A stretch of 64,000 nt of DNA from Gavia stellata (taxonomy: Eukaryota > Chordata > Aves > Gaviiformes > Gaviidae): contig NC_082595.1 in NCBI RefSeq assembly GCF_030936135.1, positions 107,115,334 through 107,179,333 on the forward strand, given 5' to 3'. The notes under the pieces are model-generated. The model ran no database searches. It worked only from the letters and a program-made list of their open reading frames with translations, and was not told the origin of the DNA. Position numbers and translations under genes: made by a program. This document shows, one piece after another, positions 28,308 through 38,885 of the stretch (positions are counted from its first letter, which is position 1; every line of letters starts with the position of its first letter).

Positions 28308-28360
28308 AATAGAGTCAGACCCTTCACTGGTGTAAAATGGAATAATTCAGTATCTCTATA
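28308..28360. repeat. Short palindromic repeat relic (family B-like)
   Basis: The stretch agagtcagacccttcactgg followed by tgtaaaatggaataattcag parallels the left arm of family B (gacccttagctggtgtaaat ... ggagtaactcc). Diverged. Confidence 0.4.
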
Positions 28361-28644
28361 CCTCAGTTTATATTGGCCGGCTGTCTAGTCCACAGGCTTT
28401 ACACCAACAGCTCTTTTGAAAAAAATCTGTGCATTAGGCACTACGTATTTTCACTTTCCTATTCACATCATCGCAAAAGATTTAGACAGCAAGTTCTTTG
28501 AGGCAGGGATTTCCACATCTGTCTACAATGGGCTGTGTGAATACATAACTTCTGTATATTGGAGGAGAAATAGGTTTTCCCACCCCCAAAAGGGTCGCTC
28601 TTGCTGAAGGCACAAGTCCCAGCACCTGTTTTCCACTGCGCTCT

Positions 28645-28730
28645 CAGCACGATCTGCTCATCGCTGACCGTAAAAACACGACTCCGAGCGCCTCAGAGCG
28701 AAACTGCGCGTCAGAGCTGCGGCCAGGAAG
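28645..28730. promoter_or_regulatory. Small CpG cluster
   Basis: About ten CpGs in under 100 bp (gactccgagcgcctcagagc, gaaactgcgcgtcagagctg). No associated gene. Confidence 0.3.
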
Positions 28731-29327
28731 GAATTTCCCAGAGGTCTCAATGTTGGGGCTTTTTTTATATTCTTTTGTGGTAGGTGGCATGGTCTACTTC
28801 TAGGATCACCTGAAATTTTGGCAATCTCACCAGCTCACAAGCACCTGTGTTGACCCAGCAGCTGGTCCCACCCCCCCGGGTGTCCCAGGTCACAGGGCAT
28901 TTCCCCGAAGCCTAAAATACAGACTAAAACCCACATGTACAATGCAACAAGAAGAAGAGAATATGAGAGATGAAGAGCCCAAGGTACCTACAACAGGTAG
29001 GAACTGTTTTTGCAGTCATGCCTATTTCATGCCATCTCGTCAACAGGATATCTATGCTACAACTGTTATCTATAAAACCATAATCCCACAGACAGACCCC
29101 ACGTGTCTGCAGCGTCAAGCAATATAGTAAAAAAAAAACAGAAAAAAGGAAGGGAGAGGACACTGTTATGGTCCAAGATCACAAGGGACAATCCAGCAAT
29201 CCAGATTTCCTCCTGATCCTGTCTTCTTTCCCTTTCCTCTCTTTGCCTCTTGGGCAGACACTGCCCATGAGTACCTCACCTGGGGAGATGACTTTTATAT
29301 ATAGGGTTTATATATAAGTAACCGGTT

Positions 29328-29398
29328 CATGCCTAAGATCCATCTAGCCTAATATCTTGCCTCTGACAGTGGCCAGCGGTGGATGTCTAGCATAAGCA
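29328..29398 (+). repeat. Amniote dispersed repeat relic (family A)
   Basis: The stretch aagatccatctagcctaata followed by tcttgcctctgacagtggcc corresponds to the continuation of the same dispersed repeat (ggtccatctagcccagtatc, ctgtctctgacagtggcca). This is the clearest of the three pieces. Confidence 0.5.
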
Positions 29399-31898
29399 AA
29401 GGCAATTGCACTGATATTTCCCCAGGATACCCCAGCCTGGGGCTGGTGGGTGGGGATGGTTTATTGTAAGGGCAGATGTGCGCCGTGAGAGTCCATATAA
29501 ACCAGGAACAGCAAAATTTGGATCGCACCCTTTCATGCCAGGTTATTTAACTATTAACGCTGAGCTAACCGCTTCTTATCTCTACTAACTCCCCATCAAC
29601 CTTTAGCATTGTGGCAATGCAAAATAGTTGTAAGAGTTATTAAAAAGGAACCATTGCTACATGACCCTGAACTCATCCCGCTGAAGGTGCCGGCTGGGAC
29701 CTGGCAGCAGGCGCATGGGGATGGCGGCGGATCGGGGGACAGCAGCAAGGTGAGACAGGCTCCTTGTCACCTCGATCGGACGTTGAATTTCAGGATACGT
29801 GCAGCCTCATGTGCAAAGCCAAATCAATTACTGCCTCAAAAGTGTCCTGTGAGTAGTTTTACATAAATAGCTGCTTATGCTCCTCTTATCTCAGCACAAT
29901 AGGATGCATTCACCACAATAATTAGGAAGACAGATTCCCCTTATAAACATTTTCTGCTCTTGTATATACTTTTTTCCATTTTTGAGCCCTGTGGGACCAT
30001 TAGCAATAGACCAGTAAATCTTCAAGATCTATTCTCCATATGAGCAGGATTCTCTGTAGTTTGCCAGGTTACAAGAAATATAATTAGGACTCCTTCACCT
30101 GACAGATTAATGAGTCGAATGGCGAAGGCCAGATAGCAGTAAATTAAACACCTAAGCACTGTGATCTCCGCACATAATATAATCATGAAATAGCACATCT
30201 TTTGTAATGGCCTCAGCCGTTTCAGCACATAAATTCTTTATAACATATCAGTTTTATGGAACTTTTTATTGTACCTTGGTATAAATATTTATACTCATAG
30301 CTTGCCTTGCCAGTAAATATTTAGCATTTTGTTCTAAACGGTGACAGCCCCGGGTTCATACACACAGAATGCTGCATGGATTTGTCACGTGAAAGCATTT
30401 AATGAGCCACCGAGAATGTGCATTTGGCAATAATCACCTTTTAGAAGAACTAACAAATGCTCGACAAGCTGCTTGTTAAATCCTGCGCAGCCCTGGACTC
30501 GAAAGACAGAGCTCCTGACGTGGTGAAAGCAGACACATCCGTCCGAGGCCAGCGTGTTTGATTAGGTTAGATTAACACGCACTTGTGGAGGGAAGAAAAA
30601 AAAAAACAACAGAAAAACTGATCTCTGCTAAAGTGCTTAATCCTGTTTCAACGAGAAGTAGAGGGATTATGCGATTTTAGAGGTAAATTTAAAAAAATTA
30701 AAAAAAAAAAAAACTGGTCAAGCCATTTCATACTTGCAATGAGGTTTTATTCTATTGATGCTGTTGGCAAAACTTAAGGGGATTTGGGATTAGATATTAA
30801 ACTCCTGCTCTCTGCAGGAATTCAGAAGAAAACTTCATTATTCTTTAATTTGTATCATACTGATGCCTAAAACCAAGGTTAGGGCATGAGTTAATTTTTC
30901 ACATATCTTAAAGTTCCCCAATATCTTACCATTTAGGTGTAAAATGCGATGCAACAAGCTGATTCAGTGAAGGATCATCAGCAAAGCTGCTTGGTACGGC
31001 TATAATGGTAAAAAAAGACTTGCTTGCAACCCTCAGCTTTTCAGTCCTCATCTTTTACAGCTACCCAAAGACCCCCCAGCCCAGTCACGCTTTGTGCGGG
31101 CAAGCTCTCCACAAACACATACTCTAGCAACTCATTAGCTACCTCGATTTCCTTGGGGTGGGATTCATCTCACCTAATTAGCCATCACCACGCCAGCGGT
31201 CAGCGCAGAGCCCATCTCGTGGGTTCCCCCCCAGCCGCCCACCTCCCGAGAGTGATTTGTTTTGCCTGAAGACGGAGTGAACAGCCCCAAGAAGGTGTCT
31301 CCATCTCCCCGGGGTCGTTAGCGGAAGGCCGAATGACGGGTTTAGACTAGACACCTAGGTTTTAGACAGCTAAAGTTAGGTGAGAGAAACCCTATCCTGC
31401 GAGTGGGAGCTGATCCTGCTTCCCCACGCGGCCGCATTGTTCTGCTCAACAAAAGGGTCTTTCTTTGGGGTGAGGCTTAGGACGGATGTCCCAATGAAGG
31501 GAGGCCAGGAGCGTTTCCACTGGAAATTGTTTACAGGAAAAAGACCTTTCCCAACTTTTTCATGGGAAAAATTTCCCTTCAAACATCTCAAAAAACCCCA
31601 AACCCATGCCCAGCAGTTCATTTCCCATCTACTCAGAGCCAGGTCGCTCAGGGTATGCCTGCTGGCCCCAAGGGCTCCATGAGAAAAATGCGAATTTGCT
31701 GTTCCTCCATGTACGAATTTGAGCAGTTTATTAAGGTTCTCATGCATGCAGTCACAGTGTGTGTTGGGTAGACACAAAGCAAAACAGTTCTTCCAACCCT
31801 GCTGATACTTTTGTCATTAATAAATGAATTAAAATAGGGTGACTCTAGTAAAAGCCAGGAGGTTTGCACTTGTATCACCCAGGCATGGTATGAGCTGA

Positions 31899-32521
31899 CA
31901 TAGAATCACAGAAAGGTTGGGGGTGGAAGGGACCTTTAAAGATCATCTAGTGACCCCCCCCTGCCATGGGCAGGGACATCTAATAGCCCCGTTCAACCTG
32001 ACCTTGAACACTTCCAGTTATGGGGCATCCACAACTTCTCTGGGCAACCTGTTCCTGTGTCTCACCACCCTCATCGTAAAAAAATTCTTCCTTACGTCCA
32101 GTCTATATCTACCCTCTTTCAGTTTAAAAACTCTGCCCCTCATCCTGTCAGTACAGACCCTGGTAAAAAGTTTCTCCCCATCTTCCTTATCAGCCCCCTT
32201 AATATATTGAAAGGCCACAATAAGGTGTCCCCAGAGCCTTCTCTTCTCCAGGCTGAACAAGCCCAACTCTCTCAGCCTTTCCTCATAGGAGAGGTGGTCC
32301 AGCCCTCTGACCATTTTCGTGGCCCTCCTCTGGACCCGCTCCAACACGTCCATGTCTGTCTTGTGCTGGGGACCCCAAAGCTGGATGCAGTACTCCAGGT
32401 GGGGTCTCACAGGAGTGGAGTAGAGGTGGAGAATCACCTCTTTCAACCTGCTGGCCATCCTTCTTTTGATGTAGGCCAGGATAAGATTGGCTTTCTGGGC
32501 TGCAAGCATGCACTGCCAACT
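31899..32521 (-). mobile_element. CR1 LINE, 5'-truncated, minus orientation
   Basis: The 3' end is at 31899, where CATAGAAT and CACAGAAA (31899-31914) are the reverse complement of the CR1 terminal 8-mers. The usual CR1 3' sequence (ggttgggggtggaagggacc) follows. An open minus frame 32509-32018 gives [53 protein letters not shown] and [25 protein letters not shown], the ORF2 C-terminus. The residue pattern ([18 protein letters not shown]) differs from the 49 kb copy ([18 protein letters not shown]), so it belongs to another CR1 subfamily. The 5' break directly abuts a (TATCA)n array. Confidence 0.93.
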
Positions 32522-32522
32522 T

Positions 32523-32602
32523 GTATCGTATCACATCGTATCATATCATATCATATCATATCATATCATATCATATCATATCATATCATCATATCATATG
32601 AT
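32523..32602 (+). repeat. (TATCA)n pentanucleotide microsatellite
   Basis: About fourteen to sixteen tandem 5-bp units lie here. They are degenerate at the left edge (tatcg, tcaca) and perfect in the middle, with a frame slip near 32588. The array begins within two bases of the truncated 5' end of the CR1 copy on its left. It is likely length-polymorphic. Confidence 0.95.
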
Positions 32603-33949
32603 CAGGTGTTATCAACATAGCACCCCAGGTTAACCCTACCACAGCAGGCAGAGAGCCACCCCAACATTTAAAGCGACTAAAACTCCAAACCAGCGCAGTC
32701 CAAAATTCAGTTCAGAGATACAAGGTTGAACAACGCAGTCAATAATCTTCATATCTGAATTATCCATCCAGGTTGAATTTGATGTGGGAGGCTTCGTTTC
32801 CTCTCATGGACACTTCAGTAATGTCATTAAGTGCTCATCAGCTTTGGCCACTTTCTGCCTCTGTAATGGCCACCCCTTTGCAGCAGGAAAAATAAATTAA
32901 ACTTAATTTGTAAAGCTTATGAGGCACTTGGAGATAGTGCCAGTGGAGAGGGACGATTAAAGCACACGTGAGCAATTTTGTGTGTGGTTTTTGCCATTTG
33001 GGACATGAACTTCAGGAATGGCGTGTTGCAGTAGAGGGCTGTTACCGCCATGCGTTTGGTGCCCATAAAGCAGCCCAGAAATGCTCTGCAGGAATGTGGT
33101 GTTGCGGGAGGTGGATGGCTCGGGGTTGAATCCCCTCTGGTTCAGGGATGGCACCATGCAGCCTCCTGGCTCTCACAGCACACTTTCAGCTCTTATCGCT
33201 GCTTTACTGAAGCCTGGGACCCCACTTTTGGAGGTGTTTAGGTGTCTGCTGAGGTGGTCTACCACAGAAAGCCACCTGGCTCCCCTTGAGACCACTTCAG
33301 GTAGTGCCCTACCTCCATCAACGCTGGCTCCTGCGGCCACCTCTAGGGAAGTGGGTTTCCAGCCCCGGTGCTGCGGGGAGCTCGCTAACCACGAGGTGAA
33401 CCGTCTGCTGGAGCCCTCCCAGAGCCAGGAACCACCGTGCCGCAGCTCAGAAGCTGTAAATGGAGGGGGGGGGGGAGTGAAAGGGGCCCCAAAGCCCTGG
33501 AGAGCGCAAGGGTGGCCTTGCAATAGCACCAGCAACTGCTTTCTGAGTGAAGCAGTTGGAAAAGGATTGGGCTGTCATGAGGAAAGGCCAGTGTGGCCAC
33601 CAGACAGGACAGCATCGTGTCCCTCATCTGCCCCCATGCCCTGCAGAATCCACTAACAAGCATCCCCTGGCACACTGGACACCCCCCGCAAACAAACGGG
33701 AGATTTGTATTGCCACAAGTCACATTTCCAAGGTTGACTTGAGAAACAGCCTCTTTCTCCAGCTGCTAAAATAGCAAAAGGTGACCACCAGGATTTTAAT
33801 AGTCCTGCAAAACCAGGAGTTGATGGAGGGTAAGAGGCCCAGAAGATCCCGTTCTTCAGGGAGCGGGATTTATTCAGCATTTTGCTGAGTTCTTGCGAAA
33901 TAAAAACAACCGATCCCCAGCCAGGGGTGCACGGGCTGGCCTCTCCAGC
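32603..33949. other. Unique noncoding, GC rising to the right
   Basis: This region sits between the (TATCA)n array and the CpG-rich segment. It becomes GC-rich after about 33.1 kb and contains a G11 run. A 191-codon plus frame (33081-33656) lies here, but its composition (Pro, Ser, Ala and Gly rich, no motif) is what GC-rich noncoding DNA gives by chance. Confidence 0.6.
33465..33475 (+). other. Poly(G) run
   Basis: G11 preceded by a G-rich stretch, about 0.5 kb left of the CpG-island-like segment. With the G runs at 34038-34054 it could form quadruplex structure on the plus strand. Confidence 0.5.
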
Positions 33950-34430
33950 AGCCCCTGGACAAGACAAGCGCCGCAAGACCCGGAGCAGCTCAGGTTGTAC
34001 TTTTCTCCCCTTTGATGCCGGGATGTTGGCAGGTCACGGGGGGAGGGGGGGGGGAAAGACGTGTGAGACCGAAGGGCCCTGTTTTGGCTACGTCCGCGTG
34101 GGTGTACGGCGGCGACCGTCGGTTTCGGTTTGCGTGAGCCTGTGTGAGCATCGAGCCCTGCTCGCGTAGCGGCTGCGCAGGAGCGTGGGTGGCACAGAGA
34201 GCCTGTGTGTGACAGACGGTGTGGGTTTGGGGCTGCGCGGCTGTGATGCGGACGAGTTCGTCTGCGAGCATGTCCCGTAAATGCTTCTACTGTTAAAGGG
34301 AAGGCTCGAGCCATTTCATAACAACGAGAAAAAAATACTACTACTACTACGCGTTGTCTGTTGGGGCGGGAGGCTGCAGGCGGGTACCCAGCCCGGTCCG
34401 TGCCGCGGCACAGGCAGAACGTTCCCCAGC
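33950..34430. promoter_or_regulatory. CpG-island-like segment without a recognised gene
   Basis: CpG is very dense. By hand count, 34081-34270 alone has 23 CpG dinucleotides in 190 bp, including tacgtccgcgtg, ctcgcgtagcggctgcgcag and ggctgcgcggctgtgatgcg. The plus strand is G-rich over C, with a G6-A-G10 run at 34038-34054. Such segments usually mark unmethylated promoters or developmental enhancers. No coding exon or convincing start site was found around it. A CTATAAAG sequence at 34429-34436 could serve as a TATA element for a plus-strand noncoding RNA, but this is speculative. Confidence 0.6.
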
Positions 34431-36682
34431 TATAAAGACAACCAGAACGTGCAGTTGTTCCTTCCCAAACTAAAAGCTTGTGTTTGGAAACAAGCAGCGT
34501 TTTGTTATATCACCCCGGCTTCTGACCTCAGACAGCTTTAAACCAAAATGGTTTGTGCGCCTTTTTTTTTCTTTTTTTTAAAGAAAAAAAAAACAAAACA
34601 CCAAACAAAAATAAACTTGTCCTCATTTCCATGAATGTGAAGAAGAATAAATTTTCCCCACTTTTGCCGCTGTCATTTTCAAGTAACCGTCAAAGCCAAG
34701 AGGGTTACTTTGGACGTGCATTGGTGCGACTGATGGGTGAAGTCGACCTCATCTCTCCTGGGCCGGGGGGCAATAAAATCTCTGCGGACTTTGTGGGCAT
34801 GGGGGGATGCGATGTTTCATTTCATGGTGCACCCAGCAGTTGGGATGGGATTAATACACGGATAAGAAGGAGAGGGAAAACCCCTCCAAGCTGCAAGCTT
34901 TTCAGGGATGGCTTGTCCCCATTTCACTACCCCAAAAACCTCACCCAGTGCTGGTCATTTTGTTCGGCTTGAACGCTGGAAACCGAGTTAATTCACAGGG
35001 CTAAAGCAGATCGCTGAAACCCTGAGTACTGAAATACGCCTCATTTATCAGCCTATCTCTGTCTCCGTATGATCTACACGATAGGGATGAATATTAACTT
35101 CCTTTGAAGAAAATAAAGCGAAGCAGCCACATGTTTTACCTGGCAAACGTATGCAGGGGTGATTCATTCCAAGAACGCTCTGAAAAATCCCCACCTCACT
35201 TTTACCTCTAGGAAATTCCCTTTTCATGGGAATGAAAATCGCAGCTCCCACGCCCACAGATCACAGGGCTTTGGCACTTCGAAAGGCTAGAGATGCTTCG
35301 CCACAGCCTCGCTCGTTGAGTTTGCTCTGCGACAAGCAAAGCACAAGCAACGCTTCCCCCTAACTGGATCATATATATTTTCTTTTTAACGGGCGCGTTT
35401 TTACGGTGGGCTTAAGCAGCTTCCTATGCTCCTGTTGTTTCTTTTAATTTTTTTCCCTACTTCGGGTGAAACCCCTGCAGGGGGAAGGAAAAAAAAAGAG
35501 AGAATAAATAAATAATGAAGAAAATGTTTCTCTTTCCCTCTCGATGTCAGGAATGTATGGAAAGCTTTAGGCTGCAGCAGTATTTTGACACTGCGCGCAG
35601 CACTGCTCCCCTCCCCTATTCCTTTGAGGTTCATCTTTCAGACCACAGCTCTGTTCCGCTGCCAACTCGTTGGAAGTGTTTAGTGACTGGAGAACTGTTG
35701 CCTGCTCTCTTCAGAACTTCACACTTCATTTTTCCAGATCCCTGCGAGCAGCAGCAAATATTTCACCAGCCTGGTTTGCTGGCTACCACCATAAATCAGA
35801 CTTAGGACCCAAAAAAATATCCAGGCCTGTCAAGGCATTAAGCTTTTATTTTCAGGCTGGATCCAGTGGTAAATGAGGGCTTGTATTTTCCTTTAAAACT
35901 GTAAAGGGATTTTAAGGATTGTCGTTGGACAATGGCCAGGTTCGAAAGATACAATGCAGAATGTAACTGGTTAGAGGAGATTTGAAAAAGTCTTAAGTAT
36001 GAAAAATGGCTTTTCTTAAAGGTTTTTCAATGAAATGTGAAGCCGGACTTGAATTTCATAAAGGCTTTGGCATAGGCTGTTTATGAGGAAATCAATTGGG
36101 AAAGCGAAGAGGACGATGCTCCCGAGCGTTTGAGGGGCTATTTGTCCCAGTCTGCCCCCTCAGATACCCTGGGCAGAGGTCTGCTGTGGATATCACAGGC
36201 ACAACAGCCAGGAAAAATGTACTGAATGGTTATTTGCTTGATAGTAATCGCTTTAAAAATGAAATATAAAATAACAACCCATATAACATTTCGATTTGGG
36301 GAAGTCTGTAAAGGAAAGATGCTCAGGAAACTTGCTCTTCACTGCCCAGGCCAGAATTAAATTGTAGTAGGGTTTTTTTTTATAACAGCCTCTTGAAGCA
36401 AACAACCCCAATTCCCTCAGTCTGCTCTTCATTACCCTAAACAAGCAATGAATAGAAACTAGGTGGGGAGTCTAGGAGCGGGGCTTGATTGCCAGCATTG
36501 TCACAGCCTCGCTCTGCGACCTTGCACCGCTGGGATTCAGCAAGCTGGTAGCTGTATACAAACGATCTTTTTTTTTTTTTGCATGATAATAACAACCAAA
36601 CTCATTTGCACAATTTAGCTTTAAACCATGCCGCAAAGCTTCCAGGCAGCGGCAAGCTGAACATCAGTAGAAATTGCCAACC

Positions 36683-36735
36683 GAGACACTGTCACGTATC
36701 CCATGCCTCAGTTTCCCCCACACCTGAGAAACGAG
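36683..36735 (+). mobile_element. Possible MIR-type relic
   Basis: The stretch atgcctcagtttcccccaca is a match to the MIR core block gcctcagtttccccatct. A CGACCTTG-like block at 36517-36530 could be the upstream half, separated by later sequence including a poly(T) run. Weak. Confidence 0.38.
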
Positions 36736-37189
36736 GAGAAGACTTGACCCAGGCAAAGTGATGAGGGGTGGAAATGTTGCTTTTCCCCATTGCTCCCATT
36801 CCAGACCACCTTCTGGCTCAGCTCTCATTCCAGACCTGGGGAGAGCAGAGGCCTGTTCCCATCCTTGCTGCATATTGCCAGGGTTATCCGAAGTTGGTTC
36901 AGTATTCCTGCCCTGGAGGGAGAGCCGGGTCATTCACCATGGCAAGGTGTTTTGAGGACAAGCTGGTTAACGCTTGCTTGGTGACAAAGCCATACAAAAC
37001 TGTAATTAAATCCGATCTATTGGAACTTTTTTTCCCGTTGGGCAAGTATCCCTTCCCTAGCCTCAACATTAGCCTACATCATCCTATTTTGCAGCTCCTG
37101 AGATAGCAACTCTGCCTCCTGGCCCCAAAGAAATTGAGGATATCACACCAGCTTTTGCATATCGTGTGCTTTTCCGCTTCTCCTGGCGT

Positions 37190-37660
37190 CTGCAGCATGG
37201 GCTAACCAAGACGAGCGCCGGCATTCACAAATGTCAGCTACTCAACCCCCAGAAATGCCTTTCCTTTGCGCCGTGCTGCTCGGAAGTGTCAGCATCCTCC
37301 TCATCGTGCAGGCAGGGAAGGTTCAAATGCGCCCCGGAGTGACAGCGGCTTAACAAATCGCCTCTCTATCAGCTGAGCCTCCGTAGCTGTCTGTGCATGC
37401 GGCCCTGGGCCACCTCAAATGGGAATTAATGTGATTTAGCTGAGCGCGCGTTCACGGGGGGTTTAGGCTGCGTCGCCTTGCCTCACAAGCCGAGGCGGAT
37501 GAAAGCGCGCTCGAAGATCATCCCCGTCCGTCAGCCGGCCGGGAACGGGAAGGGATTGCGCTGCCACACTTGATTGCATGTCTGAACCACCCCGTTTGCA
37601 CGACTTGCTCAGGGTTACACACAGACAGGCGCTGAAGAGCGGCTCCGCAAAGGCGTTTTG
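37190..37660. promoter_or_regulatory. Second CpG-dense islet without a recognised gene
   Basis: Repeated CpG clusters occur here (acgagcgccggc, gagcgcgcgttcacgg, gaaagcgcgctcgaagatc, gtcagccggccgggaacggg). Density is clearly above the surrounding A/T-rich DNA but more uneven than at 34 kb. No gene or repeat accounts for it. Confidence 0.5.
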
Positions 37661-38779
37661 GTAACTAAGGGATTTCCACGGGATTTCACTCCCTGGCTAC
37701 TTTTGAAGAGCTGAACCTCTGTAAAACAGGGCAGGCAGAAGTTTTGGCATACTCCCTGCGTCACAGACAGTGAGTGCGCTCTGAGAGCTCTTTTTTTCTG
37801 TGGAGATCATAAAAGGAGAGCAAAAGCATTGAGGCCATAGGAGAAAAGCTCTCATGGAGCTGTACCGGCCCTTGTTCCTTTTTTATCTCGAGGGGCTGAC
37901 TCCCAAGCAGATGGTGCGCCTGAGATAAACTACATAATTTAAGATTTCTTTACACAGCAAAGATGCTGCTCTCTGCCCTCACAGGAGATGGTCCTAAGGG
38001 TGCTCTTTGCACATCCTGGCTAGAGGCAAGGTGTCTCGGGAGACCCCCCACCTCCCACGGTGAAACGGGGGCATTCCCCGCCGCAGGCATTGCCAGCTCC
38101 CCCAATAAATACCAAAGCCTCCCAAGGTCCCATTGCCTTGTCTCCCATGGCTGTGTCTGATCTGAATGGTTTCCTTTTACATTTCCCCGCCGGTGCCCAT
38201 ATTCTGCTCTGCTTATTGCTCGCTACCTCTCTCACAAAATTTCCCACCTCCTCTGACCTTGCTACCGCTGCGTCTTGGGTGTTCTGCGTTTGAGGCTGCT
38301 TCAGCAGTAGGCTCCGAGTCAATTAATTTTCCAAATCACAGCTAACTCAGCAAGGCATTCATGAGCGGCAAGGTGGGGAGGCCAGCCGTACACCGGGAAA
38401 AGAAAAAGGAGTTTAGTTTCCCAATTTAGCCTGGCGTGTAGCAGGGGTGGCCAGGAACCGGCGCTGGCTGCAAAGCAGGATAATTTTCCAGGTATGCCGA
38501 GAGCGCAGGCACCACGCTCGGAGTAAAACAGAAACAAAAGCACCAGCCCTTTCCCCGTCGGCAGGATCAGACCCCCAGCAAAATTACTTCCTACACCGGG
38601 AGCTGACATAAGACTCCACACTTCCAGGCAAATAAACACCTCTTCATTTCGGTGGCTATCTGACACGGGTGGAACAGAGGGCAGGTCAAAGCTTATAGCT
38701 CCTTTGCATTTTTAATAGCTTTGAACACACTGCTGGTGCTTAAGAAATACGCTCGTTAATAACTGACAAGCGTGAAAGG

Positions 38780-38885
38780 GCAGCTCGGTGGTTAAGGTGG
38801 GCAGTTCGGTAGAGACCAGTTCCACCCTTGCCTCCGCCACAGACTTCTGGGGTAATTTGTGGGCAAGTCGCTTTGTACAAGCGTA
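38780..38885 (+). mobile_element. MIR/CORE-SINE-type relic
   Basis: The segment has a tRNA A-box-like start (cggtggttaaggtggg), then ccttgcctccgccacagact and gtgggcaagtcgctt. The last parts parallel the MIR core (ctctgccactgacttgctg ... ttgggcaagtcactt). Orientation is forward. Confidence 0.6.

Larger units (their letters stand above)
24966..31898. other. Unique noncoding flank with possible regulatory patches
   Basis: Noncoding. Holds the motif cluster at 26.2 kb, repeat relics at 26.4, 28.3 and 29.3 kb, a CpG cluster at 28.7 kb and an A-rich run near 30.7 kb. No exon was recognised. Confidence 0.65.

Noticed and set aside
32523..32602. Possible CRISPR-like or satellite array
   Set aside because: Unit is only 5 bp with no spacers; it is a simple microsatellite, and the genome is eukaryotic.
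32057..32620. 187-codon plus-strand open frame
   Set aside because: It is antisense to the CR1 ORF2 remnant and runs into the (TATCA)n array (its end reads repeated SYHI); not a gene.
33081..33656. 191-codon plus-strand open frame
   Set aside because: Lies in GC-rich DNA, low-complexity composition, no domain or homology recognised, overlapped by long frames on the other strand; stops are simply rare here.
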